Assembly: GCF_000524475.1 (NCBI RefSeq)
Contig: NZ_BAVQ01000083.1
Span: 124,001-188,000 of the forward strand
Length of the DNA: 64,000 nucleotides
DNA from: Tomitella biformata AHU 1821
GTDB lineage: Bacteria > Actinomycetota > Actinomycetes > Mycobacteriales > Mycobacteriaceae
Direction of reading: 5' to 3'
The notes beneath the pieces were generated by a model that did not search any database, was not told the origin of the DNA, and saw only the letters and a program-made list of their open reading frames with translations. Positions 18,445 to 27,704 of the stretch are shown here, in pieces (positions within the stretch are counted from its first letter, which is position 1; each line of letters opens with the position of its first letter). A program made the translations under genes and the position numbers.

Positions 18445-19884
18445 ATGGAAACCGCAACCGACTTCGTATCGTCTGTCAACGACGTCGTCTGGTACCCGAT
18501 CATCGCGCTGCTGATCGGGCTGGGGCTGTACTTCTCGGTCAAGTCCCGGTTCGTCCAGGTGCGCCTGTTCCGGGAAATGTTCCGCGTCATCACTGACAAG
18601 CCGGACAAGCTGCCCGACGGCCAGGACGGCATCTCCGCGTTCCGAGCGTTCTCGATCTCCGCGGCCTCGCGAGTGGGCACCGGCAACATCGCGGGGGTGG
18701 CGATCGCAATCGGCATCGGCGGCCCGGGCGCGGTGTTCTGGATGTGGGCGATGGCCATTGTCGGCGCGGCCTCGGCGTTCGTGGAGTCCACGCTCGGCCA
18801 GCTCTACAAGGTTCGTGATAGGCAGAGCTTCCGCGGGGGACCGGCCTACTACATGCAGTACGCGCTGGGAAAGCGGTGGCTGGGGTTGGTCTTTGCGGTG
18901 ATCATCACCATCACCTACGGCTTCGTGTTTGTGGCAGTGCAGACCAACTCGATCGCCGACGCGGTCTCCAGTTCTGTGGGCCGCAGCAGCGGCGCGATCA
19001 ACATCGCCGTCGGCCTGGTCGTGGCTGCGCTGACGGCCTCCGTGATCTTCGGCGGGGTGCGTCGGATCTCGTCCGTCTCGCAGGTCGTGGTCCCGTTCGT
19101 CGCGATTGCCTACCTGCTGCTCGGCCTGCTGGTGGTGGTCCTCAACATCACCGAGGTGCCGCGGATGTTCCTGGAGATCGTGCAGGGCGCGTTCGGTATC
19201 AAGGAGGTCGTCGGCGGGGGCATCGGCGCGGCGCTGATGCAGGGCATCCGGCGCGGGCTGTTCTCCAATGAGGCCGGTATGGGCTCCGCACCCAATGCCG
19301 GCGCGACGGCATCCGTCAGCCACCCCGTCAAGCAGGGCCTAGTGCAGAGCCTAGGCGTGTACTTCGACACTCTGTTGGTCTGCTCGATCACCGCGTTCAT
19401 CATCTTGCTGGCCCAGCCGGACTTCAGCGCCAACGTCGGCGCGGCCCTGACCCAGGACGCGCTGGCCACCCACCTCGGCGACTGGACCATCCACTTCCTG
19501 ACCATCGCAATCTTCTTCCTGGCCTTCACCTCGGTGCTCGGCAACTACTACTACGGCGAGTCCAACATCGAGTTCATGACCGGCAACCGCAACGTCCTGC
19601 ATACCTTCCGGGTGCTCGTGGTGGTGTGCGTGTTCGTCGGGGCGGTGGGCTCGCTGCCGCTGGTGTGGGCGATCGCGGACCTGTCGATGGGCGTGATGGC
19701 GACCGTGAACCTCATCGCGATCGCGCCGCTGTCGGTAATCGCGTTCCGGATGATGAAGCACTACCTGGACCAACGCAAGCTCGGGCTCGAGCCCACGTTC
19801 AACCGGTCCGAGATGCCAGACCTGCCGGGCGTGCAGGTCTGGGACGACACACCCGTCTCGGAGCTGGCCCCGGCCAAGGCCTGA
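18445..19884 (+). CDS. Alanine/glycine:cation symporter (AGCS family)
   Basis: 479-residue polytopic inner-membrane transporter with about ten hydrophobic segments, taking up alanine or glycine with sodium. Family signatures: VGTGNIAGVAIAIGIGGPGAVFWMW, FRGGPAYYMQYALGKRW, GLFSNEAGMGSAPNAGATA and NYYYGESNIEFM. It is an insertion relative to the mycobacterial mutM-OsmC-acyP order. Its stop codon lies inside a short tandem repeat. Substrate within the family cannot be fixed from sequence. Confidence 0.9.
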   Translation: METATDFVSSVNDVVWYPIIALLIGLGLYFSVKSRFVQVRLFREMFRVITDKPDKLPDGQDGISAFRAFSISAASRVGTGNIAGVAIAIGIGGPGAVFWMWAMAIVGAASAFVESTLGQLYKVRDRQSFRGGPAYYMQYALGKRWLGLVFAVIITITYGFVFVAVQTNSIADAVSSSVGRSSGAINIAVGLVVAALTASVIFGGVRRISSVSQVVVPFVAIAYLLLGLLVVVLNITEVPRMFLEIVQGAFGIKEVVGGGIGAALMQGIRRGLFSNEAGMGSAPNAGATASVSHPVKQGLVQSLGVYFDTLLVCSITAFIILLAQPDFSANVGAALTQDALATHLGDWTIHFLTIAIFFLAFTSVLGNYYYGESNIEFMTGNRNVLHTFRVLVVVCVFVGAVGSLPLVWAIADLSMGVMATVNLIAIAPLSVIAFRMMKHYLDQRKLGLEPTFNRSEMPDLPGVQVWDDTPVSELAPAKA

Positions 19885-19922
19885 CCGCCGTGCCCTGACC
19901 GCCGTGCCCTGACCGCCGTGCC
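19881..19922. repeat. Three tandem copies of a 14-bp unit
   Basis: Three exact copies of CTGACCGCCGTGCC, followed by a partial fourth (CTGACC). The first copy supplies the TGA stop of the symporter. Because 14 is not a multiple of 3, the copies place further TGA codons in the other two frames. Confidence 0.9.
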
Positions 19923-19954
19923 CTGACCCGCGGGCCAGTGGCAGGATTATCGGC

Positions 19955-20410
19955 ATGGCTGTCAATCCCGAAACACCGGCGAATCCCGAGACCCCCGCCC
20001 ACACCGACCTGTGGGTCGAGCGCACCGGCACCCGCCTCTACACCGGGCGCAGTTCCCGCGGCGCGGAGGTGCTCATCGGCTCCGACGGCGTCGAGGGCGT
20101 TTTCACCCCCGGCGAGCTGCTGAAGATCGCACTGGCCGCGTGCACCGGGATGAGCTCGGACCTGCCGCTCTCGCGTCGGCTCGGGGAGACCTACGACGCC
20201 GTCGTGCATATCGACGGGCCCGCGGACCGGGAGAACGAGTGGTACCCGGTGCTCAGCGAGCGGATGGAGCTGGACCTGAGCGAGCTCGACGCGGATGCTC
20301 AGGAGCGGCTGCTGCTGGTGGTCCAGCGCGCCATCGACAAGGTGTGCACGGTGGGCCGGACGATTAAGCGCGGCGCCGAGATCGAGCTGGAGCTGGATGT
20401 TGAGTCCTGA
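19955..20410 (+). CDS. OsmC/Ohr family protein
   Basis: 151 residues. OsmC fold with two expected redox cysteines, one in ALAACTGMSSD and one in IDKVCTVGRTIK, the arrangement of organic hydroperoxide-reducing OsmC/Ohr proteins. Mycobacteria carry an OsmC-like gene (Rv2923c) in the same position. The N-terminus has a short repeat NPETPANPETPA. It probably protects against peroxides, but substrate is inferred. Its end overlaps the start of acyP by 14 bases. Confidence 0.87.
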   Translation: MAVNPETPANPETPAHTDLWVERTGTRLYTGRSSRGAEVLIGSDGVEGVFTPGELLKIALAACTGMSSDLPLSRRLGETYDAVVHIDGPADRENEWYPVLSERMELDLSELDADAQERLLLVVQRAIDKVCTVGRTIKRGAEIELELDVES

Positions 20411-20702
20411 GCCACGTCCTGAGCATGAAGAGCTGGTGCGGCTGACCGCTTGGGCACACGGCACCGTGCAGGGCGTTGGCTTCCGCTGGTGGACCCGGGC
20501 ACGCGCCCTGGAGTTGGGGCTGGTCGGCAGCGCCACCAACACCGCCGACGGCCGGGTGCTCGTCGTTGCGGAGGGGGAGCGTCCGGCGTGCGGGCGGCTG
20601 CTCGCGCTGCTGGAATCGGGCACCACGCCAGGCTCTGTGGACCTGGTGGTGGCCAGCTGGGACGAGGCGCGCGGGGGCCTGCGGGGATTCGTCGAGCGGT
20701 AG
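20397..20702 (+). CDS. acyP: Acylphosphatase
   Basis: 101 residues. Small hydrolase of acyl phosphates. The catalytic arginine is in the P-loop [11 protein letters not shown] and the catalytic asparagine in [12 protein letters not shown]-terminal strand [21 protein letters not shown] chosen inside the end of the OsmC gene (GGAGCTGG upstream); a GTG about 12 codons later is possible. acyP-smc is the conserved actinobacterial pair. Confidence 0.9.
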   Translation: MLSPEPRPEHEELVRLTAWAHGTVQGVGFRWWTRARALELGLVGSATNTADGRVLVVAEGERPACGRLLALLESGTTPGSVDLVVASWDEARGGLRGFVER

Positions 20703-20727
20703 GTACCGCCCGGTAAGATGGACCCCT

Positions 20728-23700
20728 ATGCATCTCAAGAGTCTGACGCTCAAGGGCTTCAAGTCCTTCGCGTCCTCGACGACTCTGCGATTCGAGCCCG
20801 GCATCACCTGCGTGGTGGGGCCCAACGGCTCCGGCAAGTCCAACGTGGTGGACGCGCTGAGCTGGGTGATGGGCGAGCAGGGCGCGAAGGCGCTGCGCGG
20901 CGGCAAGATGGACGACGTGATCTTCGCCGGCACCGCCGGCCGCCAGCCGCTGGGCCGCGCCGAAGTCACCCTGACGATCGACAACTCTGACGGCGCGCTG
21001 CCCATCGAGTACTCCGAGGTGTCCATCACCCGGCGCGTGTTCCGCGAGGGCGGCGGCGAGTACGAGATCAACGGCGCCGCCTGCCGGCTGATGGACGTCC
21101 AAGAGCTGCTCAGCGACAGCGGCATCGGCCGCGAGATGCACGTGATCGTCGGCCAGGGCCGCATCACCAGCATTCTCGAGTCCCGACCCGAGGAGCGGCG
21201 CGCGTTCATCGAGGAGGCCGCAGGCGTCCTCAAGCACCGGCGCCGCAAGGAGAAGGCCGTCCGCAAGCTCGACTCCATGCAGGCCAACCTGAGCCGACTG
21301 AACGACCTCACCTCCGAGCTGCGCCGCCAGCTCAAGCCCCTGGGCCGGCAGGCCGAGGTGGCCAGACGGGCCCAGACCGTGCAGGCCGACCTGCGCGACG
21401 CGCGGCTGCGCCTGGCCGCCGACGACCTCGTGACCCGCCGTGGCGAGTTAGCCCGCGGCGAGGAGCAGGAGGCGGAGATCCGGGCGCAGTTCGAGACGAC
21501 CGCCGCCGCGCTCGAGGAGGCCACCGCCGAGCTCTCCGACCACGAGGTGGCCGTTGCGCACCTGGCCCCCGAGGCCAAGGAGGCGCAGCAGGGCTGGTTC
21601 CGGCTCTCCGCGCTGGCCGAGCGCCTCGACGCGACCATCCGCATCGCCGGCGAGCGGGCCCGCAACCTCGACTCCGCGCAGGAGTCCGCGCCGGGACGCG
21701 ACCCGGACGAGCTCGATGCCGCCGCGGAGCGCGCTGCGGAGGAGGAGCTCGAGCTCGCCGCCGCAGTGGAGGCCGCCGCTGAGGTCCTCGAGTCCGCGCG
21801 TGAGGAGCTGGCCGACCGCGAGATGGTCGCCGCCGAGACCGAGCGCGCCCACGTCGCCGCCGTCCGTGCCGTGGCCGACCGTCGCGAGGGCCTGGCGCGA
21901 CTCGTCGGGCAGGTCAACACCCTGCGCAGCAAGGCCGAGTCCGTGGACGCGGAGGTCACGCGGCTGAGCGAGGCCATGGCCCACGCCGAGCAGCGCGGGG
22001 ATGAGGCGCAAGCCGAGTTCAACACCGTGCAGGGTTCCGTCGACGCCCTCGACGCCAGCGAGCTGGGCCTGGACGCCCAGAACGAGCGGGCCGCCGCCGC
22101 CCACGCGACTGCCGCCGCCCGAGTCGCAGAACTGCGGGCCGCCGAGCGCGAGGCCGAGCAGACGGTGGTCTCACTGCGCGCGCGGATCGAGGCCCTCGAG
22201 ATCGGGCTGGCCCGCCGCGACGGCGTCGCGTGGCTGCTGGAGCGCTCCGGCCACGGCATCCTGGGCACGGTCGCGGAGCAAATCAAGGTGGATGACGGCT
22301 ATGAGCGGGCCGTCGCCGCAGCCATGGGCCCGGCTGCGGAATCGCTTGCGGTGCAGGATGTTTCCAGCGCGCATGCGGCGATAGCCGCGCTCAAGGACGG
22401 CGACGGCGGCCGGGCGGCGCTCGTGGTCGCAGGGGCCGTAGACCCCGCCGCGCCCGCCGTCGCACTACCCCCCGGCGCGCGCTGGGCCGCCGACCTGGTC
22501 ACCGCCGAGCCCGAGCTGCGGGCCGGGCTGCGGACCCTGCTAGCGGGCATCGTCGTGGTGGGGGACTTGGGTTCTGCCGCAAGGCTTGTGGAGGCCCACC
22601 CCGCGCTGCGTGCGGCCACCATCGAGGGGGACCTCATCGGCGCCGGCTGGCTCGTCGGCGGCTCTGAGGCCGGGGCCAGCGTGCTCGAGGTGCAGGCCGC
22701 GATCGATAAGGCCCGAGTGGACCTCGCCGCCGCCGCACATCGCGCGGAGGAACTCGCCGCCGCGCTCTCGGGGGCCGTCGCGGAGGAAGCGCAGCGGGCG
22801 GAGTTCGCGGAGCAATCCCTTGCCGCCTTGAACGAGTCCGACGCTGAGATGGCCGCCGTCTACGAGCAGCTCGGCCGGCTGGGCCAAGTGGTTCGAGCGG
22901 CCCAGGGGGAACGGGACCGGCTGGCCGCCCAGCGGGCGAAGGCCGAGACCGGCCGTGAGGAGTCCATCGCCGGGCTCGCGGACCTGGAAGACCGGCTGCG
23001 GGTCGCGGAGGTGGAGACCGACGGTGGGGAGGATGCGGAGATCGAGGGCGGGCACGTGCTCGCCGAGGCTCGCGAGGAGGCCGCCGCCGCGGTCGCCGAG
23101 GCCCGCATGGTCGAGGTGGAGGCCCGGTTGAACCTGCGCACCGCCGAGGAACGTGCCAACGCGCTGCGGGGCAAGGCCGACTCGCTGCGCCGCGCCGCCG
23201 TCGCCGAGCGGGAGGCCCGTGCCAGGGCCGAACGAGCCCTGGCACAGCGGCGACAGGCCGCGGAGGTCGCGGCCACCGTTGAGGAGCTGGGGCGGATGGT
23301 CGACGAGCGTCTGGTCGAGGCCGTCGCGTCGGCTGCGCGCCACCGCGACGAGCTGGAAGCGCAGGTCGCCGAGCGCAACGAGGCGCTGCGGGCGATCCGC
23401 GACCGGGTGGGCGAGTACACCACCATGATGAGCGCGCTCACCGACGTGGTGCACCGCGACGAGGTGGCGCGAGCCAAGATTGCGCTGCGCATTGAACAGC
23501 TCGAGGAGCAGATCGGCGAGCAGCACGGCATCGGGCTCGAGGACCTGATCGCCGAGTACGGCCCGGACGTGCCGCTGCCGCCATCCGAGTTGGAGATCGC
23601 CGAGTACGAGCAGGCTCGCGAGCGTGGGGAGCAGGTCATCGCGCCCGCGCCCATGCCCTTCGACCGCGCCACCCAGGAGCACCGCGCCAAGCAGGCCGCG

Positions 23701-24357
23701 CGCGACCTCGCCACGCTCGGCAAGGTCAACCCCCTCGCGCTAGAGGAGTTCGCCGCGCTAGAGGAGCGCTACAACTTCCTTTCCACGCAGCTTGAGGATG
23801 TGCGCAAGGCCCGCCTCGATCTGCTGGAGGTGGTTGCCGACGTTGATGAGCGCATCCTGCAGATCTTCACCGAGGCGTGGCTGGACGTCGAGCGCGAGTT
23901 CGTGGACGTCTTCGCGACACTGTTCCCGGGCGGGGAGGGCCGGCTGATCCTCACCGACCCCTCCGACATGCTCACCACCGGCGTCGACGTCGAGGCCCGC
24001 CCGCCCGGGAAGAAGGTCAAGCGTCTCTCGCTGCTCTCCGGCGGCGAGAAGTCCCTGACCGCCGTCGCCATGCTCGTCGCCATCTTCCGCGCCCGGCCCT
24101 CCCCGTTCTACGTGATGGACGAGGTCGAGGCGGCCCTCGATGATGTGAACCTGCACCGGCTGATCAGCCTGTTCGATCAGCTGCGGGAGAAGTCCCAGCT
24201 GATCATCATCACCCACCAGAAGCCGACGATGGAGATCGCCGACGCGCTGTACGGGGTGAGCATGCAGGGCGACGGCATCACGAAGGTGATCTCGCAGCGG
24301 ATGCGGGGCGTGGAGCTGGGGTCCGCGGCGGCAGTGGCCGGGCCGATCGGGGAGTAG
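20728..24357 (+). CDS. smc: Chromosome segregation SMC ATPase
   Basis: Chromosome condensation and segregation; works with ScpA/ScpB, not in this window. 1209 residues. Walker [21 protein letters not shown] at the N-terminus, long coiled coils rich in Ala/Glu/Arg, a hinge near 500-640 ([34 protein letters not shown]), second coil, then the ABC signature [15 protein letters not shown] and Walker [19 protein letters not shown] giving [14 protein letters not shown] was chosen by homology. Convergent with cotH, with a hairpin between. Confidence 0.97.
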   Translation: MHLKSLTLKGFKSFASSTTLRFEPGITCVVGPNGSGKSNVVDALSWVMGEQGAKALRGGKMDDVIFAGTAGRQPLGRAEVTLTIDNSDGALPIEYSEVSITRRVFREGGGEYEINGAACRLMDVQELLSDSGIGREMHVIVGQGRITSILESRPEERRAFIEEAAGVLKHRRRKEKAVRKLDSMQANLSRLNDLTSELRRQLKPLGRQAEVARRAQTVQADLRDARLRLAADDLVTRRGELARGEEQEAEIRAQFETTAAALEEATAELSDHEVAVAHLAPEAKEAQQGWFRLSALAERLDATIRIAGERARNLDSAQESAPGRDPDELDAAAERAAEEELELAAAVEAAAEVLESAREELADREMVAAETERAHVAAVRAVADRREGLARLVGQVNTLRSKAESVDAEVTRLSEAMAHAEQRGDEAQAEFNTVQGSVDALDASELGLDAQNERAAAAHATAAARVAELRAAEREAEQTVVSLRARIEALEIGLARRDGVAWLLERSGHGILGTVAEQIKVDDGYERAVAAAMGPAAESLAVQDVSSAHAAIAALKDGDGGRAALVVAGAVDPAAPAVALPPGARWAADLVTAEPELRAGLRTLLAGIVVVGDLGSAARLVEAHPALRAATIEGDLIGAGWLVGGSEAGASVLEVQAAIDKARVDLAAAAHRAEELAAALSGAVAEEAQRAEFAEQSLAALNESDAEMAAVYEQLGRLGQVVRAAQGERDRLAAQRAKAETGREESIAGLADLEDRLRVAEVETDGGEDAEIEGGHVLAEAREEAAAAVAEARMVEVEARLNLRTAEERANALRGKADSLRRAAVAEREARARAERALAQRRQAAEVAATVEELGRMVDERLVEAVASAARHRDELEAQVAERNEALRAIRDRVGEYTTMMSALTDVVHRDEVARAKIALRIEQLEEQIGEQHGIGLEDLIAEYGPDVPLPPSELEIAEYEQARERGEQVIAPAPMPFDRATQEHRAKQAARDLATLGKVNPLALEEFAALEERYNFLSTQLEDVRKARLDLLEVVADVDERILQIFTEAWLDVEREFVDVFATLFPGGEGRLILTDPSDMLTTGVDVEARPPGKKVKRLSLLSGGEKSLTAVAMLVAIFRARPSPFYVMDEVEAALDDVNLHRLISLFDQLREKSQLIIITHQKPTMEIADALYGVSMQGDGITKVISQRMRGVELGSAAAVAGPIGE

Positions 24358-24363
24358 CGCCGC

Positions 24364-24399
24364 CTGCTCGACGACCCCGGGATCGAGGCCGTCGAGCAG
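24364..24399. terminator. Hairpin between convergent smc and cotH-like gene
   Basis: Arms CTGCTCGAC and GTCGAGCAG (9 bp) with an 18-base GC-rich loop fill the 47-base gap between the two stops. No T-run, so it may be a weak bidirectional terminator. Confidence 0.4.
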
Positions 24400-24404
24400 C
24401 TGCA

Positions 24405-25994
24405 TCACTTCCGCATCGCGGATAGCGCCGCGGTGCGCTCTTTCACCCAGGCCCGGAGCGTCGCGATCTCCTCATCGCGGCTCTCCGCGGTGAGCGAGTC
24501 CGTCACCGGGACGGCGCTCTCCAAACGCGCGAGCACCTCGAGCGCGGTGCCGTCGCCGTAGATCTGCTCGAACAGCTCCCAGTAGGCGGCCTCGTAGAGG
24601 TGTGTGAACGCCTCCGAGGCCAGGAACCGGGTCTTGAGGCTGTTGCCGCCGAGACCGCCGGCGTCCATGCCGGGCGGACCGGATTCCGGTGCCGCACCGG
24701 GTGCCTTGCCGTCGCCACCCCCGGGGAACGCCGGCATGTCCTGGGGCGTCACCGGCATGCCCCCTGGCATCTGGGGCATGCCCTCCGGAGCTGCGTCGGG
24801 CATCCCCACGGGCATGCCCGCGCCGCCGCCACCGTTCGCGCCGCCCGGCATCATCGACACGGTGTCCTGCGGCCCAGCGGCGGTGTCGCCGGACAGCGCC
24901 ATGTTCAGGTCCCAGGACATGACGCTGATCAGCGTGGTGTCGAGGTCGTACCAGAGGTAATAGTTCTGGCCTGGCCCCGCCATGTCGTCGCCGTTCGACA
25001 ACAGATTCTGCGTCGCCACGTAGCGGGCGAAGGAGTCGACGTCGACCCAATCACCCAGCTCCGCGTCGAAGGTGGCGTCGTCCGCCGAGTCCAGCCAGCG
25101 CAGGAAATCGATCACGGGCTGCAGCGTGCCGGAGTCCCGTGCGTTGACCTGCTTGAACTGGCCTGAGTAGTCGGACTGGTCCTCGCCGACATACTCGAAT
25201 CGGGAACCCGCGTCGGCCTTGTAGAGGTAGCCGTCGGAGTCGAACAGCGAGTTCGCGTACTGCTCGTCGGGGTTCTCCAGCACCAGTCGCGTGGTGGTGG
25301 CCCCGCCATTGATGGAATACGACGTGTAGGCGTGCCGCTGGGTTGGCTGGCCGGTCTCCGCGGTCAGCGACAGCGCGAGGGCCTCGTTCACCACGGGGGA
25401 GCCAGGCCGGACAGACAACTGGGTCATCCCCTGGTAGGCCTGCCCCTCGTGATTCTTGTTGAAGCTGAGCAGCAGCGGGAGGCTCGCCGGATCGTCGGCG
25501 CTCACCGACGTGGCGGCGCCCATCGCCCCGCCCGCGTCGGGCATGGCCATGCCGTCCGGCGGGACGAAGCCCTCGGGCAGTTCCATTCCCTCAGGCGGGG
25601 CGAAGCCGCCATCCCCGCTCAGCCCGATCAGCGTCGAGTTCCCCTTCAGCCGCACCCCGACATCGCTGATGAGCAGGCCGTCGATCGTCACATCCGCGGT
25701 GATCCACTTCTTGTCCCCGTTGTCCTGGTACGCCGCGAGCATGTCGTGGTATTCCGTGTCGGAGATGGACAGCTCGAGGGTGTGGCCGACGGTGTCATCG
25801 AACAGATCGACCGTGCCGGTGAGGTTCTCGGTGATCGGCGAGGACAGCACGGTCGCATCGCCGGTGATATACGGCCGGATCCGCGTCGCGCCGAACACGG
25901 TGGCCACGACGGCGATGGCCGCGACGAACGCGACGAGGAGCTTCCAGTGCTGTCGCAGGGGCATGGGCACGCGGTGCCGTAGCCGGGCAGTCAT
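24405..25994 (-). CDS. CotH-like secretory kinase family protein, membrane-anchored
   Basis: 529 residues. A signal-anchor helix (about 14-37, LLVAFVAAIAVVATVFGA) places the rest outside the membrane. CotH features: SISDTEYHDML, GVRLKGNSTL, SYSINGGATTTRLVLENPDEQYANSLF, a YVATQNLLSNGDDMAG segment, and SWDLNMALSG, resembling the metal-binding WD-x-D/N motif of this atypical kinase family (spore CotH, eukaryotic CotH). Two low-complexity Met/Pro/Gly inserts interrupt the fold (PPEGMELPEGF..., MPQMPGGMPVT...). Its ATG overlaps the DUF4956 stop by one base (TGATG), so it is coupled in one operon with VTC and DUF4956. Target of phosphorylation is unknown. Confidence 0.85.
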   Translation of the reverse strand: MTARLRHRVPMPLRQHWKLLVAFVAAIAVVATVFGATRIRPYITGDATVLSSPITENLTGTVDLFDDTVGHTLELSISDTEYHDMLAAYQDNGDKKWITADVTIDGLLISDVGVRLKGNSTLIGLSGDGGFAPPEGMELPEGFVPPDGMAMPDAGGAMGAATSVSADDPASLPLLLSFNKNHEGQAYQGMTQLSVRPGSPVVNEALALSLTAETGQPTQRHAYTSYSINGGATTTRLVLENPDEQYANSLFDSDGYLYKADAGSRFEYVGEDQSDYSGQFKQVNARDSGTLQPVIDFLRWLDSADDATFDAELGDWVDVDSFARYVATQNLLSNGDDMAGPGQNYYLWYDLDTTLISVMSWDLNMALSGDTAAGPQDTVSMMPGGANGGGGAGMPVGMPDAAPEGMPQMPGGMPVTPQDMPAFPGGGDGKAPGAAPESGPPGMDAGGLGGNSLKTRFLASEAFTHLYEAAYWELFEQIYGDGTALEVLARLESAVPVTDSLTAESRDEEIATLRAWVKERTAALSAMRK

Positions 25995-26671
25995 CAGATG
26001 TCTGTCTGGTCGTATCCGGTCAGGACGGTGACGCGCTGGCCGGTATTCACCGCGCTCAACTCCCCGATAAGTGTGGCTGGTTTATGGCCCTTCTTCAATT
26101 GCGCCGTGTAGTACAGCTCTGTGAGCGCCCCCGAGCGGGCCGACTCGGTCGAGACCAGCTCGAAATCGGAGCAGTGGGCCAGCAGGACGTCCTCGACCAG
26201 GGCGGTGTAGTCGCCGGTCGGGGGCACCTGGACCTTGACGACCTGGCGTTGGACGTCGAGCTTGAACATATTGAACTTGCCCATGATCACCAGCACCGCG
26301 CAGATGGCGATGGTGGCGGCGATCGCGAGCAGATAAAAGCGCGTGCCCGTCGTCATACCTATCGCCATGACGAGGAAGATGAACGCGACGTCGCGGGTCT
26401 CCTTGATCGCATTGCGGAATCGGACGACGGAGAGCGCGCCGACCAGAGCGAACGCGCGTGCGATATTCGAGCCGACGACGAGCATGATCAGCGCGACGAC
26501 CATCCCGACGACGACGAGCGTTTGCACGTAGGACTGGCTGTAGGAGACCCCCTTGTGGGTGTACCGATAGACCCAGCCGATGATCGCGGACAGGATGAAG
26601 GACAGTGTCAGCGAGATGACGATGTCGAACGTGGTGAAGGTTCCGCTGAGATCCTGGAAATCAATGTTCAT
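25994..26671 (-). CDS. DUF4956 membrane protein
   Basis: 225 residues. Three to four N-terminal transmembrane helices (about 18-35, 50-68, 72-86, 95-130), with the family signature GALSVVRFRNAIKETRDVAFIF, then a soluble cytoplasmic C-terminal domain (VKVQVPPTGDYTALVEDVLL ... GQRVTVLTGYDQTDI). No biochemical role is known to me. DUF4956 genes are regularly found beside VTC-domain and CotH genes in actinobacteria, as here, which suggests a shared membrane complex. Confidence 0.88.
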   Translation of the reverse strand: MNIDFQDLSGTFTTFDIVISLTLSFILSAIIGWVYRYTHKGVSYSQSYVQTLVVVGMVVALIMLVVGSNIARAFALVGALSVVRFRNAIKETRDVAFIFLVMAIGMTTGTRFYLLAIAATIAICAVLVIMGKFNMFKLDVQRQVVKVQVPPTGDYTALVEDVLLAHCSDFELVSTESARSGALTELYYTAQLKKGHKPATLIGELSAVNTGQRVTVLTGYDQTDI

Positions 26672-26707
26672 TGCATACCTAGTTCGTAGTGGTCGTGTGG
26701 CGTTAAG

Positions 26708-27532
26708 TCAGACGGCTGGGACGAGGACGTCGGCCGGTGCGGTGGCGTCGGCGCTGTCCTGCATGATCAGCTCAGGACTGCCGAGGATTGAGCGCGGCGC
26801 CTGGCCGAACGCCTCCACCGACTGGCAGTACTTGGAGATCCGCGCGATGGACATGTCCATGCGGGCGGCCATGTCCGTGGCCCAGTAGGGCACCCGCTCG
26901 TTCGCCTTGAGCTCGACGATCGCGAGCTTGGGCGGGATGATGAAGCGGTTCTCGGCGTCGGCGGCAAAGTGGAAGTCGCGGTCCCGGCCGTGGACCTTGT
27001 GATCGATCGTGACGCGCAACCCCAGGTCGGCGTCGCGCCCGATGAAAGCCTCGCGCAGGTACGCGGTGGTGACGAGGGGGCGCAGGTCGAGGTTGCCGAC
27101 CAGGGTCGTCACCTCGTTGGCGAAGGCCCGGCAACTTGGATCCAGCTCAATCTCTTCGCGCTCGTCCAGCCAGCGCCGAGCGTCCGCGTACGGCATCTCG
27201 ACGCGCCGTTTCTGGGTGACGCGGTTCACCCGCTGCTTGATCTCGACCTGCACGGGAGTGTCGTCGCCGCAGTCCGCGGGATCGCCGTACAGACGGATCC
27301 GCAGTTTTCGCCGGAACTTCAGCCCCTCGATCTTCTCCCAATAGAAGCGCAGGTTCGCAGTGTCGTAGTACAGCGACGTGACGGGGTAGCCGCCGGTGGG
27401 AGAGTACGGATCGGAGTCCATCCGCGCGGCCAGCTCGGCGCGCAACTCGGGGACCCGCAGCTCGTCGACGAGGTATTTGATCTCGTAGCGGTTGAAGGAG
27501 TGCAGCCGGCTGGCCGTCTGCTGGAAGCCCAT
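26708..27532 (-). CDS. VTC-domain polyphosphate polymerase-like protein
   Basis: 274 residues. VTC/CYTH-type tunnel-fold features: FNRYEIKYLVDE (E-x-K strand), SLYYDTANLRFYWEKIEGLKFRRKLRIRLYG (basic strand K-x-R-x-R), VQVEIKQRVNRVTQKRR, and IVELKANERVPYW. In yeast Vtc4 such basic and acidic strands line the tunnel that makes polyphosphate from ATP; activity here is inferred. ATG giving MGFQQTASRLHSFNRYEIKY chosen by domain boundary. First gene of the VTC-DUF4956-CotH operon, 36 bases before DUF4956, and 172 bases after the sensor kinase stop. Confidence 0.87.
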   Translation of the reverse strand: MGFQQTASRLHSFNRYEIKYLVDELRVPELRAELAARMDSDPYSPTGGYPVTSLYYDTANLRFYWEKIEGLKFRRKLRIRLYGDPADCGDDTPVQVEIKQRVNRVTQKRRVEMPYADARRWLDEREEIELDPSCRAFANEVTTLVGNLDLRPLVTTAYLREAFIGRDADLGLRVTIDHKVHGRDRDFHFAADAENRFIIPPKLAIVELKANERVPYWATDMAARMDMSIARISKYCQSVEAFGQAPRSILGSPELIMQDSADATAPADVLVPAV

Positions 27533-27637
27533 GGACGAGAGCGCGCTGGGCTCCCCGGTTTTCTCGGTGGGGGCGGAACGCGCTCGAAACTGTTGCCAAA
27601 AACCCAATGGCCTGGCCTTTCCTCGGTGAACGGGAGG

Positions 27638-27654
27638 TGTACGTCTCCAGTACA
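27638..27654 (-). promoter_or_regulatory. Dyad TGTAC-N7-GTACA before the VTC operon
   Basis: In the 172-base gap between the sensor kinase gene and the VTC gene a short inverted repeat TGTAC-N7-GTACA lies about 105 bases before the VTC start. It could be an operator for the adjacent response regulator, although OmpR-type regulators more often bind direct repeats. Confidence 0.25.
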
Positions 27655-27704
27655 GCGGGGGAACATGGCAGCCAGGTCCGCCTAGGCTGGGAGTTTGCTG
27701 GCAA

